59,417 nt of DNA from Pirellulales bacterium (GCA_020849945.1 JADZFK010000083.1:1-59417); one strand, 5' to 3'. Numbered from the stretch's first letter, positions 7,425 through 17,516 are shown. Notes: generated from the sequence alone by a model not told the origin. Translations and numbers: made by a program.

Positions 7425-10400
7425 ATGTTTCGCAGGCGAGCAGGTCGTTTTTCCTCTTTCGAAAAACTTTCAGTACTAGGAAGATCGGCTCGATTGCGAA
7501 AATCGCGGCGTGCCCGGCGCATTCACTCGTTGAGTATTGAGCAACTGGAAGCCCGCAACGTAATGGCGGTGGTCACCGCATGTCCGCCGCCCGATCCCGC
7601 GTTGTTTCAGGACTCGTCGGTGCTTGCAGGTGGGGCCGCCTTGGTACCGCCGTTGCCGGTTGACCTGACGGAGACATTCTTTCTGCACAGTCGGCCCGAG
7701 TCGGAGAATGTTATCTTCCTTGATTTCGACGGGCATATCACACAGGATACGCCTTGGAACGGCGACCCCACGGACCCCGAGTCTCAGTACATTCCGACGA
7801 TCGTCACGCCGCCGTACAGCCAAGATAACAACGGCTTGTTCACCGACGCCGAGCTGGAAACGATCCAGCGAATCTGGGCTCGCGTGGTGGAAGATTTCGC
7901 CCCGTTCGATGTGGATGTGACGACCGAAGATCCGGGGTCGGCCTATATCGCGACGAACGGCATCCGAGTGATCATTGGTGGCGTCGATTCAAACTGGTAC
8001 AGTCCGCCGAACGACCCGGCGGGGGGCGTGGCACTTATCGGTTCGTTCGCGGCTGGCGCGGATGTCGGTTGCTTCGCGTTTTCGGGCAGCTTCGGCGGAA
8101 ATGAGAAGGCGACGGCCGAAGTGATCTCGCACGAAACTGGCCATACGTTAGGATTGGCCCATTGGGGGCAAGTAGTCCCGGGCGAAGACGACCCGATCGA
8201 GTATTACGGCGGCGATGCAGGCTGGGCACCGATCATGGGCGTCGGTTACAGCCAGTTTCTCACAACCTGGGCCAAGGGCGAATACCACCTGGCGACAAAC
8301 GTGCCGATCCCCGATCCGCCCAACCTATTGCAAGACGATCTGGCGGTAATTTCTCTGACGTTGCCTTTCGTTGCCGACGACCACGGCGACGACTATCTCT
8401 CGGCAACGCCGCTCGATTACACGGGCACGACGTTCTTCGGCGAAGGCCTCATCACAGGCAGCGAGGGGATCGGCCGAAATGACATGGACTTCTTTTCTTT
8501 TGATCTGGGGATCGAAGAAGTTACATTTCAGATCAGTCCCGCTCTCTACGGACCGAATTTGGATATCTTGGCAACGTTGTACGATTCCGACGGCATTGAG
8601 ATCGATTCGTTCAATCTGCAGGATTATGTTGATGCTTCGTTCAGCATCAATACGACGGACCCCGATACGCTCTTCTTGCAGCCTGGCCGTTATTACATTT
8701 CGATCGACGGCACGGGCCGCCCCTTTACGACGGGGCAAGGCTACAGCGACTACGGCAGCCTCGGTGCCTACAGCATCGAAGCGCAACGGAAGTCGCACCT
8801 GGGGACGTTGATCGGTGTCGATTTCGACCCCGCCAGCGGCAACTCGCCGCTGAATTGGACTCGTTACAAAGGCAGCAGCGGCCCCGCCGTGTTGAGCGAC
8901 GTGATCAACGAACTCGGGATCGAAACGCCAGTTAACCTTTCGATTTCTTCTTCTAACATGGCGATGAACGCCTCGACGAGCACGGCCGATCCGGCCTCGG
9001 TGCCGTTGCATCCGCAATCGTTGGAGGAAGTCGGCGGGTTTATCAGCGACACAAACGTCACTTGGACGTTCACCTGGAGCGACCTCACGCCGTTGGCCGT
9101 CTATGAAGTTTACGTGTTCGGCCTGAACAACGAAGCCGCCGGGAACCTCGTGACGATCAACGGTTTTCAGGAATCGATCAACTTCGAGCAAAGCCTCGAT
9201 GCCGACGAGTTGGTTGTCAACGGCCAGCCGGGCGTCATAGGGCGGCAGCTTGTTGAGTACGCGCGGACGTTGCGCGCCACCGCGGCGGGAACGATCGAGA
9301 TCATCGTTTCCAATATGGACAGCATGGAAGCGGGCATCGCTGGGTTGGCGCTTCGGCTTTCAACTCCCGGCTCGATCAGCGGCACCAAGTGGAATGACCT
9401 CAATGGCGACGGGCTTCGCGATCTGGACGAGCCTGGCTTGCCTGGCTGGACGATCTTCATCGATGAAAACGGCAACGGTATCATGGATTCGCAATTGCCG
9501 CAGACGGTCGTTTCCGACGATATCCCGCTCAATATCATCGATGAGTTTTCGCAGAAGTCGGAACTGTTCTTCTCGGGAATTCGGGCTATTGCGGACGTGG
9601 ATGTGTTCGTTGATATCTCACACACCTACGATGGTGATATCGACCTGTACCTCATCAGCCCTTCGGGTACGCGGGTCGAGCTTTCGAGCGACAATGGCGG
9701 CTCCGGCGATCATTACACCAATACCACGTTCGACGACGAAGCACCGACTTCCGTTACTCTTGGGGCCGCGCCATTTGCCGGCCACTATCGCCCCGAAGTG
9801 CCCCTGAGCACGTTAGACGGCGAGGATGCCAACGGCATTTGGACTCTCGAAGTGCGCGACGATTCCCCGTCCGATACGGGCATCTTGCACTCGTGGTCGA
9901 TTACCATCACCGGCAGCGAAACCTTCACCCTAACCGACCAAGACGGCAACTACGAGTTCCCTGATTTAGCGCCAGGCAACTACATCATCGGCGAAGTGCA
10001 GCAAGTGGGATGGACCGCCACCTTTTTGCCGCCGCCAGTGACCCTCACCTCGGGTGCCGATGTGCTTGGCATCGATTTCGGCAATACGCAGGGGGCGGTC
10101 GCGCCCGAGCAGGGACTCATCGCCGGGCAAAAGTGGAACGACCTCAACGGCGATGGCTTGAAGGACGGCGGCGAGCCCGGCCTGCCCGGCTGGGTGATCT
10201 ATATCGACCAGAACAACAATGGCCAGTTCGATCAGGCCGTTTCGCAAACCCTTGCCTCGGCCGATGTTCCTCAGCCGATTGAGGATTTTGAAACGGTCAT
10301 TTCCGAACTCGAGTTCCACGGCCTAGCCTCGATTACCGATCTCAACGTCTCGTTAGATATTGCCCACACCTTTGCGGGCGACTTAGATGTCTTTCTCGTC

Positions 10401-11588
10401 AGCCCGGCGGGAACCCAGGTGGAGTTGTTCTCCGGCGTCGGCGGCCAGTTCGATAATTTCACCGGCACGATCATCGATGACGAGGCACCCGACGCCATCG
10501 TAACCGCCGATGCGCCTTTCACCGGCAGCTTCCGACCCGAGGGTTGGCTCGGCACGTTCGATGGCGAGAACCCCGACGGCATTTGGAAGTTGCTCATCCG
10601 CGATACGGCGCTGGCCGACGAAGGATCGTTGCTCGGTTGGTCGCTCACGATCGTGGGCCAGGAAATCTCCACGACGACCAACGCGGAAGGCAATTACCAG
10701 TTGGTCGGCCTGCGCGAGGGTGATTATGTCGTCCGCGAAGCGATGCAGGATAACTGGATTCAAACGCTCGCTCCTCAGCCCATCGCACTCAATCCCAATC
10801 AGCAGGTAACGGGCGCCGATTTCGGCAACCGCTTCAAACTGTTTGGAGATTACAATAGCGATGGCACGGTGGACGCGGGCGATTACTTGATTTGGCGGCG
10901 AACGCTTGGCACCACGGGGTCGGCTTACTCGGGGGCCGATGGCGATGGCGATGGTACGGTGGATGCCGATGATTACAACGTATGGCGTGCCCACTTCGGC
11001 GCGACGCTGCCGCCCGGCCCGGGTAGCGGTGCGGTGCTGGCCGCGGGCGGGTCGGTTGAAACGGGCTCGACAAGCTCGGATGAATCGCAGGCGGGCGGCA
11101 CCGGATTTTCGGGCGACGACAGCCCAATGCCGGGTGGGTCGCTCGCTGGCGGGCAATCGTTCGCTTCGTTGGGTTCACAGCCAGAATCGGGCAGCAAGGG
11201 CGATGCCGGCACTCCCAACGCAAACGCTGCGCCCTTCGCCATGCGGGGCCAAGGAACTGCCGCTGCCCCGGCCGCAAGCCCCACGTCGGGCGAGGCGGGG
11301 CGAAGTTTCCGTTCCCTTTCGCGCGGCGGCAACTCCTCCGCGGAAAGTAACAGCGAGAATGCTCGCCGCGAGTTTCGCCATGCGGCGATTGATGAGGCCT
11401 GGCAAAGCGATGAACTGTTGGCATGGTTCTCGGCTCGGCGTCACTCGCTCAAGGAAGGCACTTCAAGCGATGCGGCCGACCGCCTGCGTTGTGGCACCGA
11501 AGACCAAGATAGGAACGCGGAGCATACCGCGGATTCTTTCTTTGAAATGTTGGGGCACCGTGCCCACGCGCGGAGTCGTGCGGTATAA
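7425..11588 (+). CDS. Giant extracellular metzincin-like protein with SdrD-B, P-domains and dockerin
   Basis: A 1387-residue exported protein. The ATG at 7425 starts a long Arg-rich leader ending in SIEQLEARNVMA, the planctomycete large-exoprotein N-terminal signal. Residues 236-246 hold HETGHTLGLAH, the metzincin zinc site, followed by a WAPIMG Met-turn, so it is probably an active zinc protease. About 650-890 and 895-1135 are two SdrD-B-like units (KWNDLNGDGL), each apparently interrupted by a proprotein-convertase P-domain (DISHTYDGDIDLYLISPSG; DIAHTFAGDLDVFLVSPAG) before its closing strand (GNYEFPDLAPGNY). Dockerin-like loops follow at about 1141-1200 (GDYNSDGTVDAGDYLIWRR), then a low-complexity tail with no PEP-CTERM. 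The substrate is unknown. Confidence 0.85.
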   Translation: MFRRRAGRFSSFEKLSVLGRSARLRKSRRARRIHSLSIEQLEARNVMAVVTACPPPDPALFQDSSVLAGGAALVPPLPVDLTETFFLHSRPESENVIFLDFDGHITQDTPWNGDPTDPESQYIPTIVTPPYSQDNNGLFTDAELETIQRIWARVVEDFAPFDVDVTTEDPGSAYIATNGIRVIIGGVDSNWYSPPNDPAGGVALIGSFAAGADVGCFAFSGSFGGNEKATAEVISHETGHTLGLAHWGQVVPGEDDPIEYYGGDAGWAPIMGVGYSQFLTTWAKGEYHLATNVPIPDPPNLLQDDLAVISLTLPFVADDHGDDYLSATPLDYTGTTFFGEGLITGSEGIGRNDMDFFSFDLGIEEVTFQISPALYGPNLDILATLYDSDGIEIDSFNLQDYVDASFSINTTDPDTLFLQPGRYYISIDGTGRPFTTGQGYSDYGSLGAYSIEAQRKSHLGTLIGVDFDPASGNSPLNWTRYKGSSGPAVLSDVINELGIETPVNLSISSSNMAMNASTSTADPASVPLHPQSLEEVGGFISDTNVTWTFTWSDLTPLAVYEVYVFGLNNEAAGNLVTINGFQESINFEQSLDADELVVNGQPGVIGRQLVEYARTLRATAAGTIEIIVSNMDSMEAGIAGLALRLSTPGSISGTKWNDLNGDGLRDLDEPGLPGWTIFIDENGNGIMDSQLPQTVVSDDIPLNIIDEFSQKSELFFSGIRAIADVDVFVDISHTYDGDIDLYLISPSGTRVELSSDNGGSGDHYTNTTFDDEAPTSVTLGAAPFAGHYRPEVPLSTLDGEDANGIWTLEVRDDSPSDTGILHSWSITITGSETFTLTDQDGNYEFPDLAPGNYIIGEVQQVGWTATFLPPPVTLTSGADVLGIDFGNTQGAVAPEQGLIAGQKWNDLNGDGLKDGGEPGLPGWVIYIDQNNNGQFDQAVSQTLASADVPQPIEDFETVISELEFHGLASITDLNVSLDIAHTFAGDLDVFLVSPAGTQVELFSGVGGQFDNFTGTIIDDEAPDAIVTADAPFTGSFRPEGWLGTFDGENPDGIWKLLIRDTALADEGSLLGWSLTIVGQEISTTTNAEGNYQLVGLREGDYVVREAMQDNWIQTLAPQPIALNPNQQVTGADFGNRFKLFGDYNSDGTVDAGDYLIWRRTLGTTGSAYSGADGDGDGTVDADDYNVWRAHFGATLPPGPGSGAVLAAGGSVETGSTSSDESQAGGTGFSGDDSPMPGGSLAGGQSFASLGSQPESGSKGDAGTPNANAAPFAMRGQGTAAAPAASPTSGEAGRSFRSLSRGGNSSAESNSENARREFRHAAIDEAWQSDELLAWFSARRHSLKEGTSSDAADRLRCGTEDQDRNAEHTADSFFEMLGHRAHARSRAV

Positions 11589-11596
11589 TCGGCCGC

Positions 11597-14287
11597 ATGG
11601 AAGACACGGCCCCGGCGGCATCTTCATCGGCGGTTGCCACAGCGTTGGGCAAGCACTCGCCTGCCGCGTTCGCTTTGCGCGCCTCGCAGCGGAGCCGCCC
11701 GCATTGGCCGCTGGGGTTCGTGTTGGCGGCGGTCTGCATGGGGGCGACGCTCGATCGCTTTGTTTTTCCCGCAGTGTGCGAAGTGGTAAGCACATTCAGC
11801 GGCGGTTCGTTCTGGTGGATGTTTTGGCTCGCAGGTTGCGCGGCCTCCCTTGTGGTGTGGCGGCGGCTATGGCTTCGTCGCCGCGACATGGCCGCGGCCT
11901 GCACGCTTCTCGTTCCGCTCGCGCTCGTTGGTGCGGCTTGGCATCATGCGAATTGGTATTGCTACCCGAGCGATGAGATCGGATTGTTTGCGAGCGAGCT
12001 GCCCCGGCCGATTTGTCTGGAAGCGGTGGCGCTTGAATCGGCCGAGCGAGTGGTTGCCCCGCCGCCGACGCCGTTGCGAGCGATTCCGGGCATCGAACGT
12101 AGCCGCCTGCTAGTGCGGGTAGCGCGCGTTCGCGACGGCCAGGGCTGGCGAAACGCCAGCGGCACATGTTTGCTTTCGGTGGAAGGGCACGCGCTGTGGA
12201 TTCGAGCGGGCGATCGGTTGCGAGTGTTCGGTCAGCTTTCGCGCCCTTCGCCGCCGCTCAACCCGGGTGAGTTCGATTTCGCCGCGTATGCTCGGTCCGA
12301 TCGGCAGCTTGCGCGCGTGCGAAGTTCTTCGCCAGAAAGCGTGGCTCGCACATCGGCTGGGTCGGCGTGGTCGCCGCGGGCAGTGATGGATTCGCTCCGC
12401 CGCCGTGCCAAGGAGCGTATCCACGCGATGGTTGGATTCCGCGAAGCGGGGGTGGCTCAAGCCATCTTACTGGGCGATCGAGGTGGGCTTCCTCTTGCGG
12501 AGACGGAATCGTATTTGGAAACCGGTACGATCCACGTGCTCGTGGTTTCCGGAATGAACGTGGCCATCCTTGCGGTTGGGTTGTTGCTTATCATGCGGAT
12601 GGGGTGGTTGCCCAGGCCCCTTGCGCTCGGTGCGGTCGTGGCGGTTGTGGTCGGTTATATGCTACTCACGAAGGCGGAACCGCCCGTGGTTCGGGCAACC
12701 ATCTTGGCCACGTTGGGTTGCGTAGCCGCTTGGGTTGGTCGCCGGGTGACGGCATTCAACGTGCTCTTGTTAGCTGCGCTGGTCGTATTGATCTTGAACC
12801 CGAACGACTTGTTTCGCGCGGGGCCACAACTCAGTTTTCTTGCAGTTGCCGTGCTCATTTGGATGAGCGGCTGGCCTTGGTTCCGCCGGTTCTTTGCGAA
12901 GCAGCAATCTCCAGTAGCGAGGGAAACGTATGAGCCTCCTGGCGGTGAAGTCTCGGAAATAGTTCCCGCTTTCCTTTGGGTCGGCTGGTTGGGGGGGCGT
13001 GTAATAAACTGGTCGTTGGGGTTATTGGCGACCTCGTTTGTTGTGTGGGCGACCTCGTTGCCGTTGGTGTTGTTTACGTTTCATATCGTTTCACCGATCT
13101 CGATCCCGGCGAGTTTGGCGCTTTGGCCGTTGGTAACTCTGGCCATGTGGAGCGGTTTCTTCATGCTCGTATTGGGGTGGTTGATCCCACCGGTGGGTTT
13201 GGCATGCGGGACCGTTTGTGGCTGGTCGCTTTCGGGGTTGGAAGCCTTGGTGCATTGGGCGGAGGGGGTGACATATGGCCATTTTTGGTCGCCCGCTCCG
13301 GCGTGGTGGTGGGTCCTCGTGTTCTACGCGGGGTTGATCGCCGTAATGGCATACGGGCGGTCGATGTTGGCCCTGCGGTGGCAGGTAGGGCTACTGGCGG
13401 CTTGGATCGTTGTGGGGTTTGTTCCACCGCTTGTGCGTGGGTTAAATCGCGACGCGGCCGAGTGCTCGTTCGTTGCCGTGGGGCACGGCGCGTGCGTGGT
13501 GTTGCGTTCGCCCGCCGGCGAGACATTGCTGTACGACGCCGGCGCGATGGGGCCGCCCGAGTATGCCGTACAATCGATCGCTTCGTACTTGTGGCACGAG
13601 GGGATTCAGCGGATCGACGGCATCGTCATTTCTCATGCCGACGTGGACCATTACAACGCGGTGCCCGGCCTGCTCGAACGGTTTTGCGTGGGGGCCGTCT
13701 ACGTTTCGCCGGTGATGTTCGATGAGATGCGCGAGCCTGCGGAAGTTCGCGGCGTACACGTGTTGCGTGAGGCGATCGATCGAGCGGGCGTCCGTGTGCA
13801 TGAGATTTGGTCGGGCAATCGACTGCAAGTTGCCGAGGACCTGCGGATCGAGGTGTTGCATCCGCCGCGGCGGGGTGTCATTGGCTCGGATAATGCCAAC
13901 AGCATTACGCTGGCGGTCGAAACGGCGGGGCGTCGGCTCCTGTTGCCCGGCGACTTGGAATCGCCCGGCTTGCAAGAGGTGACGGCCGAGATGCCCTACC
14001 ATTGCGACATCCTACTGGCGCCGCACCACGGCAGCTCGCGGAGCGACCCGCCGGGGTTCGCGGCTTGGTGTACGCCCAATTGGGTTGTGCTAAGCAGCGG
14101 TTGGAACGACGATACCGACCGCGTAACGGTCACCTACCAACGCGCGGGGGCCGTCGTGCTGTCAACGAGCCAGTTTGGAGCAATTCGCTTCTCGATTCGG
14201 AGCGACGGAACGCTACGGCCGAGCGTGTGGCGGTCGGTTCCGCCGGGCGAACACCGGCCGGCCCGGGCAGCGGCGGAAACGCGTTAA
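11597..14287 (+). CDS. comEC: ComEC/Rec2 DNA-uptake channel protein
   Basis: Inner-membrane channel of 896 residues for passage of single-stranded DNA into the cytoplasm during natural transformation. Domain order is typical. An N-terminal membrane/DUF4131-like region is followed by the Competence domain (AILLGDRGGLP, then VVSGMNVAILAVG), many membrane spans to about residue 620, and a C-terminal metallo-beta-lactamase domain (VISHADVDHYNAVPGLL, then LLAPHHGSSRS). The gene starts only 8 bases after the stop of the metzincin gene; a TATAAT (11584-11589) overlaps that stop codon, so it may also have its own promoter. No other com genes are in the window. Confidence 0.93.
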   Translation: MEDTAPAASSSAVATALGKHSPAAFALRASQRSRPHWPLGFVLAAVCMGATLDRFVFPAVCEVVSTFSGGSFWWMFWLAGCAASLVVWRRLWLRRRDMAAACTLLVPLALVGAAWHHANWYCYPSDEIGLFASELPRPICLEAVALESAERVVAPPPTPLRAIPGIERSRLLVRVARVRDGQGWRNASGTCLLSVEGHALWIRAGDRLRVFGQLSRPSPPLNPGEFDFAAYARSDRQLARVRSSSPESVARTSAGSAWSPRAVMDSLRRRAKERIHAMVGFREAGVAQAILLGDRGGLPLAETESYLETGTIHVLVVSGMNVAILAVGLLLIMRMGWLPRPLALGAVVAVVVGYMLLTKAEPPVVRATILATLGCVAAWVGRRVTAFNVLLLAALVVLILNPNDLFRAGPQLSFLAVAVLIWMSGWPWFRRFFAKQQSPVARETYEPPGGEVSEIVPAFLWVGWLGGRVINWSLGLLATSFVVWATSLPLVLFTFHIVSPISIPASLALWPLVTLAMWSGFFMLVLGWLIPPVGLACGTVCGWSLSGLEALVHWAEGVTYGHFWSPAPAWWWVLVFYAGLIAVMAYGRSMLALRWQVGLLAAWIVVGFVPPLVRGLNRDAAECSFVAVGHGACVVLRSPAGETLLYDAGAMGPPEYAVQSIASYLWHEGIQRIDGIVISHADVDHYNAVPGLLERFCVGAVYVSPVMFDEMREPAEVRGVHVLREAIDRAGVRVHEIWSGNRLQVAEDLRIEVLHPPRRGVIGSDNANSITLAVETAGRRLLLPGDLESPGLQEVTAEMPYHCDILLAPHHGSSRSDPPGFAAWCTPNWVVLSSGWNDDTDRVTVTYQRAGAVVLSTSQFGAIRFSIRSDGTLRPSVWRSVPPGEHRPARAAAETR

Positions 14288-14398
14288 ATTGGCAAGCCGC
14301 TGCGCCTCCTGCCCTAGTCCAAGGCATGGGGCGGCCCTATGATTATTTGGCGGAAGGAAATATTGCCAACCTTACGTTACGCTATACGGTAAGGATAG

Positions 14399-14418
14399 CC
14401 GCCGGCGGAAGCCGGCGG
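14399..14418. repeat. Hairpin CCGCCGGC/GCCGGCGG downstream of comEC
   Basis: A perfect 8-bp GC stem with a GGAA loop, embedded in AGCCG..GGAAGCCG..GGTT. A near-identical block occurs near 45890-45915, so this is a member of a dispersed family. It lacks the U-tract of a classical terminator. Confidence 0.65.
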
Positions 14419-14537
14419 TTCTTCGACTGATTGCAACCTCTGCCTTCCGCCTGCGGCGAGGGCAAACGTCGTGCAAGTGTTTTGGTCGAACATGAAAACG
14501 TGGTCCCGTCTTCCATTGAGAACTGCATTGGAGATTT

Positions 14538-15488
14538 ATGAACGAACGATTGGTTGATAAGCCCGAAGCGATCGAGCTGGCACGCTCGAAGGAGAACTTG
14601 CCCGAGGCGGGGGCGGCGATGCTTGTGAAGCAAGGCATCGATTGGCCCGTCGTCGTTTGGATTGGCCTGGTTCACCTGCTGGCGCTCGTTGCGCCGTTCT
14701 ACTTCCGTTGGCAATCGCTGGTGATTTGCGCCGTGTTGATCGTGCTGACCGGGGCGGTGGGCGTGTGCATGGGGTACCATCGATGCCTGACGCATGGGGC
14801 ATTTCAAACGTATCGCCCCATTCGTTGGTTGTTGGCGTTCTTGGGCGGTCTTTCGGGCGAAGGGTCGGCACTCACGTGGGTGGCGAATCATCGCAAGCAT
14901 CACTGCTTCAGCGATAAGGTGGGCGACCCACACTCGCCTCGCGATGGAACGTGGTGGAGCCACATGTTGTGGTTCATGCCGAACTTCGGCCGACGTTGGC
15001 ACCGCGAGTTGGTCGAAAAGTACGCCCCCGACATGCTCAAAGACAAAATGATGGTTTTCATTCATCACTTGTTTCTTCCTTCGCACTTGGCGACGGGTGT
15101 GATTCTGTTCCTGGTCGGGTATTTCGGCACCTGGATCGGTATGGAAGGCGGCTGGAGCTCGGGGCTTTCACTCGTGCTGTGGGGGTTGGGTGTGCGGATG
15201 GTGTACGTGCTGCACGTCACCTGGATGATCAATTCGGTAACGCACATGTGGGGATACCGCCGCTACGAAACGACTGACGATAGCCGCAATTTATGGTGGG
15301 TCGGCCTCCTCGCGTTTGGCGAAGGTTGGCACAACAACCATCATGCGTACCAACGGGTGGCAAGCCAGGGGCATCGGTGGTGGGAGATCGATGTCACATA
15401 CTACATGATCGTGCTGATGGAGAAGCTCGGGCTGGCATGGGACGTGGTACGGCTTCGCGATATCCCCCGCAATACTAAGCCGGCTTAA
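14538..15488 (+). CDS. Acyl-CoA/acyl-lipid delta-9 type desaturase
   Basis: Membrane di-iron fatty-acid desaturase of 316 residues, introducing a cis double bond into an acyl chain. The three His boxes are present in order: HRCLTH, HRKHH (NHRKHHCFSD) and HNNHH (GWHNNHHAYQ). Two pairs of hydrophobic segments (about residues 38-75 and 165-200) fit the four-span topology. The start is ATG 14538 (MNERLVDKPEAIEL), preceded by GGAG. It converges on phaC with 13 bases between the stop codons. Whether the substrate is an acyl-CoA or an acyl group on lipid cannot be read from the sequence. Confidence 0.92.
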   Translation: MNERLVDKPEAIELARSKENLPEAGAAMLVKQGIDWPVVVWIGLVHLLALVAPFYFRWQSLVICAVLIVLTGAVGVCMGYHRCLTHGAFQTYRPIRWLLAFLGGLSGEGSALTWVANHRKHHCFSDKVGDPHSPRDGTWWSHMLWFMPNFGRRWHRELVEKYAPDMLKDKMMVFIHHLFLPSHLATGVILFLVGYFGTWIGMEGGWSSGLSLVLWGLGVRMVYVLHVTWMINSVTHMWGYRRYETTDDSRNLWWVGLLAFGEGWHNNHHAYQRVASQGHRWWEIDVTYYMIVLMEKLGLAWDVVRLRDIPRNTKPA

Positions 15489-15501
15489 AGCACCCTGGCT
15501 C

Positions 15502-16611
15502 TTATCGCGGTCCAGTCGTCTTGTTGGATGAGTGGTCGGCGATCCACATGGCCGCGTCGGGCCACAATTGACGGTGGGCTTTGGAGCTAACGGCCAGCCC
15601 AATGTGCCCCGCATCGATCGACATGCTTTCGATGTACCTCGAAGAAACATGTTCGCGAATCGCCAGCGTCGAACTGGGCGGAACCAGGTGGTCGTGCTCG
15701 GCCACCAACGTGAGCAGCGGGCAAGTGATGTTGCTCAGGTCGATCGGCTTGTCGCATAACTGGAACTTGCCTCGTACCAATTGGTTCTGCTGATACAGAT
15801 ACTTGACGAACTCCCGAAACGTTTCGCCCGCCACAGGAATGTTGTCGTTCGACCAGCGTTCCATCGCGAAGAAGTTTTCAAGATACGCTTCATCATCCAA
15901 CTTATCCGCGAACGAAGCGTACTTCTCCACGTAGTTTTGCACGGGTTTCATCATCTGGAAACTCGATTGCAGGAACGAACCGGGGCAGTTGCCAAAGGCA
16001 TCGACTAGCGCGTCGACGTCGAAATACTCGGGCTTCGTCCAAAGGTTCAGCAAACCTTCTTCGCCGCTGAAATCGATCGGCGCTGCCATCAAGATCAGAT
16101 TCCGAACTTGTTCCGGGTAGAGCGCCGTGTACATCGCGGACATCGTACCGCCCATGCAGTAGCCCAGCAGGTTGAGCTTCGGCGAGTCGGTGTGTTCGCA
16201 AACGAACTTCGCCACGTTGCGAACGAATCCGCACACGTAATCGTTCAAACGTAACGTGCGGTCGGCCGCGGTGGGGATGCCCCAATCGATCATGTACACA
16301 TCGAATCCTCGTTTGAGGAGCTGCCGCACGACGCTCCTCGCCGGTTGCAGGTCCAATATATATGGCCGATTCACAAGCGCAAAGCAGATTAGGATCGGCT
16401 CCTTGAAGTCAATCGAATGCTCGTTCCGATACCGCATCAACTTGAGCGAATCCTCTTCATACACCACGTCGTGCGGCGTCGTGGCCACCTGCACGTCGCG
16501 GGCAATCTCCGAAACCTTGGGTAGATTCACCCAGCGTCGCCACGCACGAAACGACTCCGTTTGCAGGGCCTTTTGAAACTCAACCATCGATTCGAGTAAT
16601 GCACCGTTCAT
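15502..16611 (-). CDS. phaC: Class III poly(3-hydroxyalkanoate) synthase subunit PhaC
   Basis: Polymerises (R)-3-hydroxyacyl-CoA into polyhydroxyalkanoate on granules. It has 369 residues, the short length of class III PhaC, which needs a PhaE partner. The lipase-like box GYCMGG places the catalytic Cys at 152; the Asp is D307 (LVAEHDHLVPP) and the His H336 (DAGHIGLAVS), with the alpha/beta-hydrolase fold between. The start at ATG 16611 (MNGALLESMVEFQ) is preferred over an in-frame TTG nine codons upstream. It is the last gene of the PHA cluster, 104 bases behind phaB. Class III rather than I is also supported by the phaE-like gene two genes upstream. Confidence 0.93.
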   Translation of the reverse strand: MNGALLESMVEFQKALQTESFRAWRRWVNLPKVSEIARDVQVATTPHDVVYEEDSLKLMRYRNEHSIDFKEPILICFALVNRPYILDLQPARSVVRQLLKRGFDVYMIDWGIPTAADRTLRLNDYVCGFVRNVAKFVCEHTDSPKLNLLGYCMGGTMSAMYTALYPEQVRNLILMAAPIDFSGEEGLLNLWTKPEYFDVDALVDAFGNCPGSFLQSSFQMMKPVQNYVEKYASFADKLDDEAYLENFFAMERWSNDNIPVAGETFREFVKYLYQQNQLVRGKFQLCDKPIDLSNITCPLLTLVAEHDHLVPPSSTLAIREHVSSRYIESMSIDAGHIGLAVSSKAHRQLWPDAAMWIADHSSNKTTGPR

Positions 16612-16715
16612 GGCAGTATGCCTTGAATATGTTTTCAATGAACCACGGGACTGAATTGGTCGTTAGTCGTTAGTCCTCAGTCGTTAGTCATTATTTCTCG
16701 CAACTCACAACTCGT

Positions 16716-17516
16716 TCATCCTCCCATCGCCATGCCGCCGTTGATATCGAGCACGTGGCCCGTGATAAAACTGGCGGCGGGCGAAGCGAGGAAGGCCACG
16801 CCGGCAGCCACCTCCACCGGCTCGCCGAGCCGGCCGACGGGCGTCATATTCATCACGGCTTCAAGCGATTTCTCCGGAATCTCTTGCATCATTCGGGTGC
16901 GGATGAAGCCGGGAGCAATGGCATTTACGGTGACGCCCTTGCGGGCATATTCGCGGGCCAGGGTCTTCGTCAGACCAATGACGCCGGCCTTGGCGGCCGA
17001 ATAATTGGCCTGGCCAAAATTCCCCACCTCTCCCACGATACTACTGATATTGATCACGCGACCCCAGCCACGATCCGCCATCCCGTCGATGAACTGCTTC
17101 GTGACGGCAAACACGCCGGTCAAGTCGACGGCAATCACGGAATCCCACATTTCCTGAGTCATCTTCTTGAACGACCGATCGCGCGCGATGCCCGCGTTGT
17201 TCACCAGGATATCGACCTCGCCCAACAATTCGCCCACTTCGTTAGAGAGCTTCGACACCTCCCCCGCATCGCCCACATCGTGCGCAAAGTACTCCGACCG
17301 CCGTCCCATATCACGGATTTGGCCGCGAACGTCCTCGGCAAACTTGCAGCCCGTGAGGCAAGTGAGGCCGACGTTCGCGCCTCGGGCCGCGAGCGCCAGG
17401 GCAATCGCCTTGCCGATGCCACGCGATCCGCCTGTTACCAAGGCTGTCTTGCCTTCCAAACGATATTCGGGAACGGCGGAACGCGATTCCGCTTCTGGTT
17501 GAACGACCGTCGCCAT
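16716..17516 (-). CDS. phaB: Acetoacetyl-CoA reductase (PhaB/FabG-type SDR)
   Basis: NADPH-dependent short-chain reductase of 266 residues that would make (R)-3-hydroxybutyryl-CoA for PhaC. Visible motifs are the cofactor loop TGGSRGIG (residues 28-35), NNAG (106-109), the catalytic Ser in INISSI (158/159), and Y172/K176 in NYSAAKAG. An N-terminal extension of about 20 residues precedes the fold. The PhaB role rests on its position between phaE and phaC; by sequence alone it could equally be a FabG ketoacyl-ACP reductase. A 59-base gap separates it from the phaE-like gene. Confidence 0.88.
   Translation of the reverse strand: MATVVQPEAESRSAVPEYRLEGKTALVTGGSRGIGKAIALALAARGANVGLTCLTGCKFAEDVRGQIRDMGRRSEYFAHDVGDAGEVSKLSNEVGELLGEVDILVNNAGIARDRSFKKMTQEMWDSVIAVDLTGVFAVTKQFIDGMADRGWGRVINISSIVGEVGNFGQANYSAAKAGVIGLTKTLAREYARKGVTVNAIAPGFIRTRMMQEIPEKSLEAVMNMTPVGRLGEPVEVAAGVAFLASPAASFITGHVLDINGGMAMGG

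Noticed and set aside
8325-9191. 288-codon minus-strand frame inside the metzincin gene
   Set aside because: Arg-rich shadow of a GC-rich coding strand; the plus-strand protein has recognisable domains throughout.
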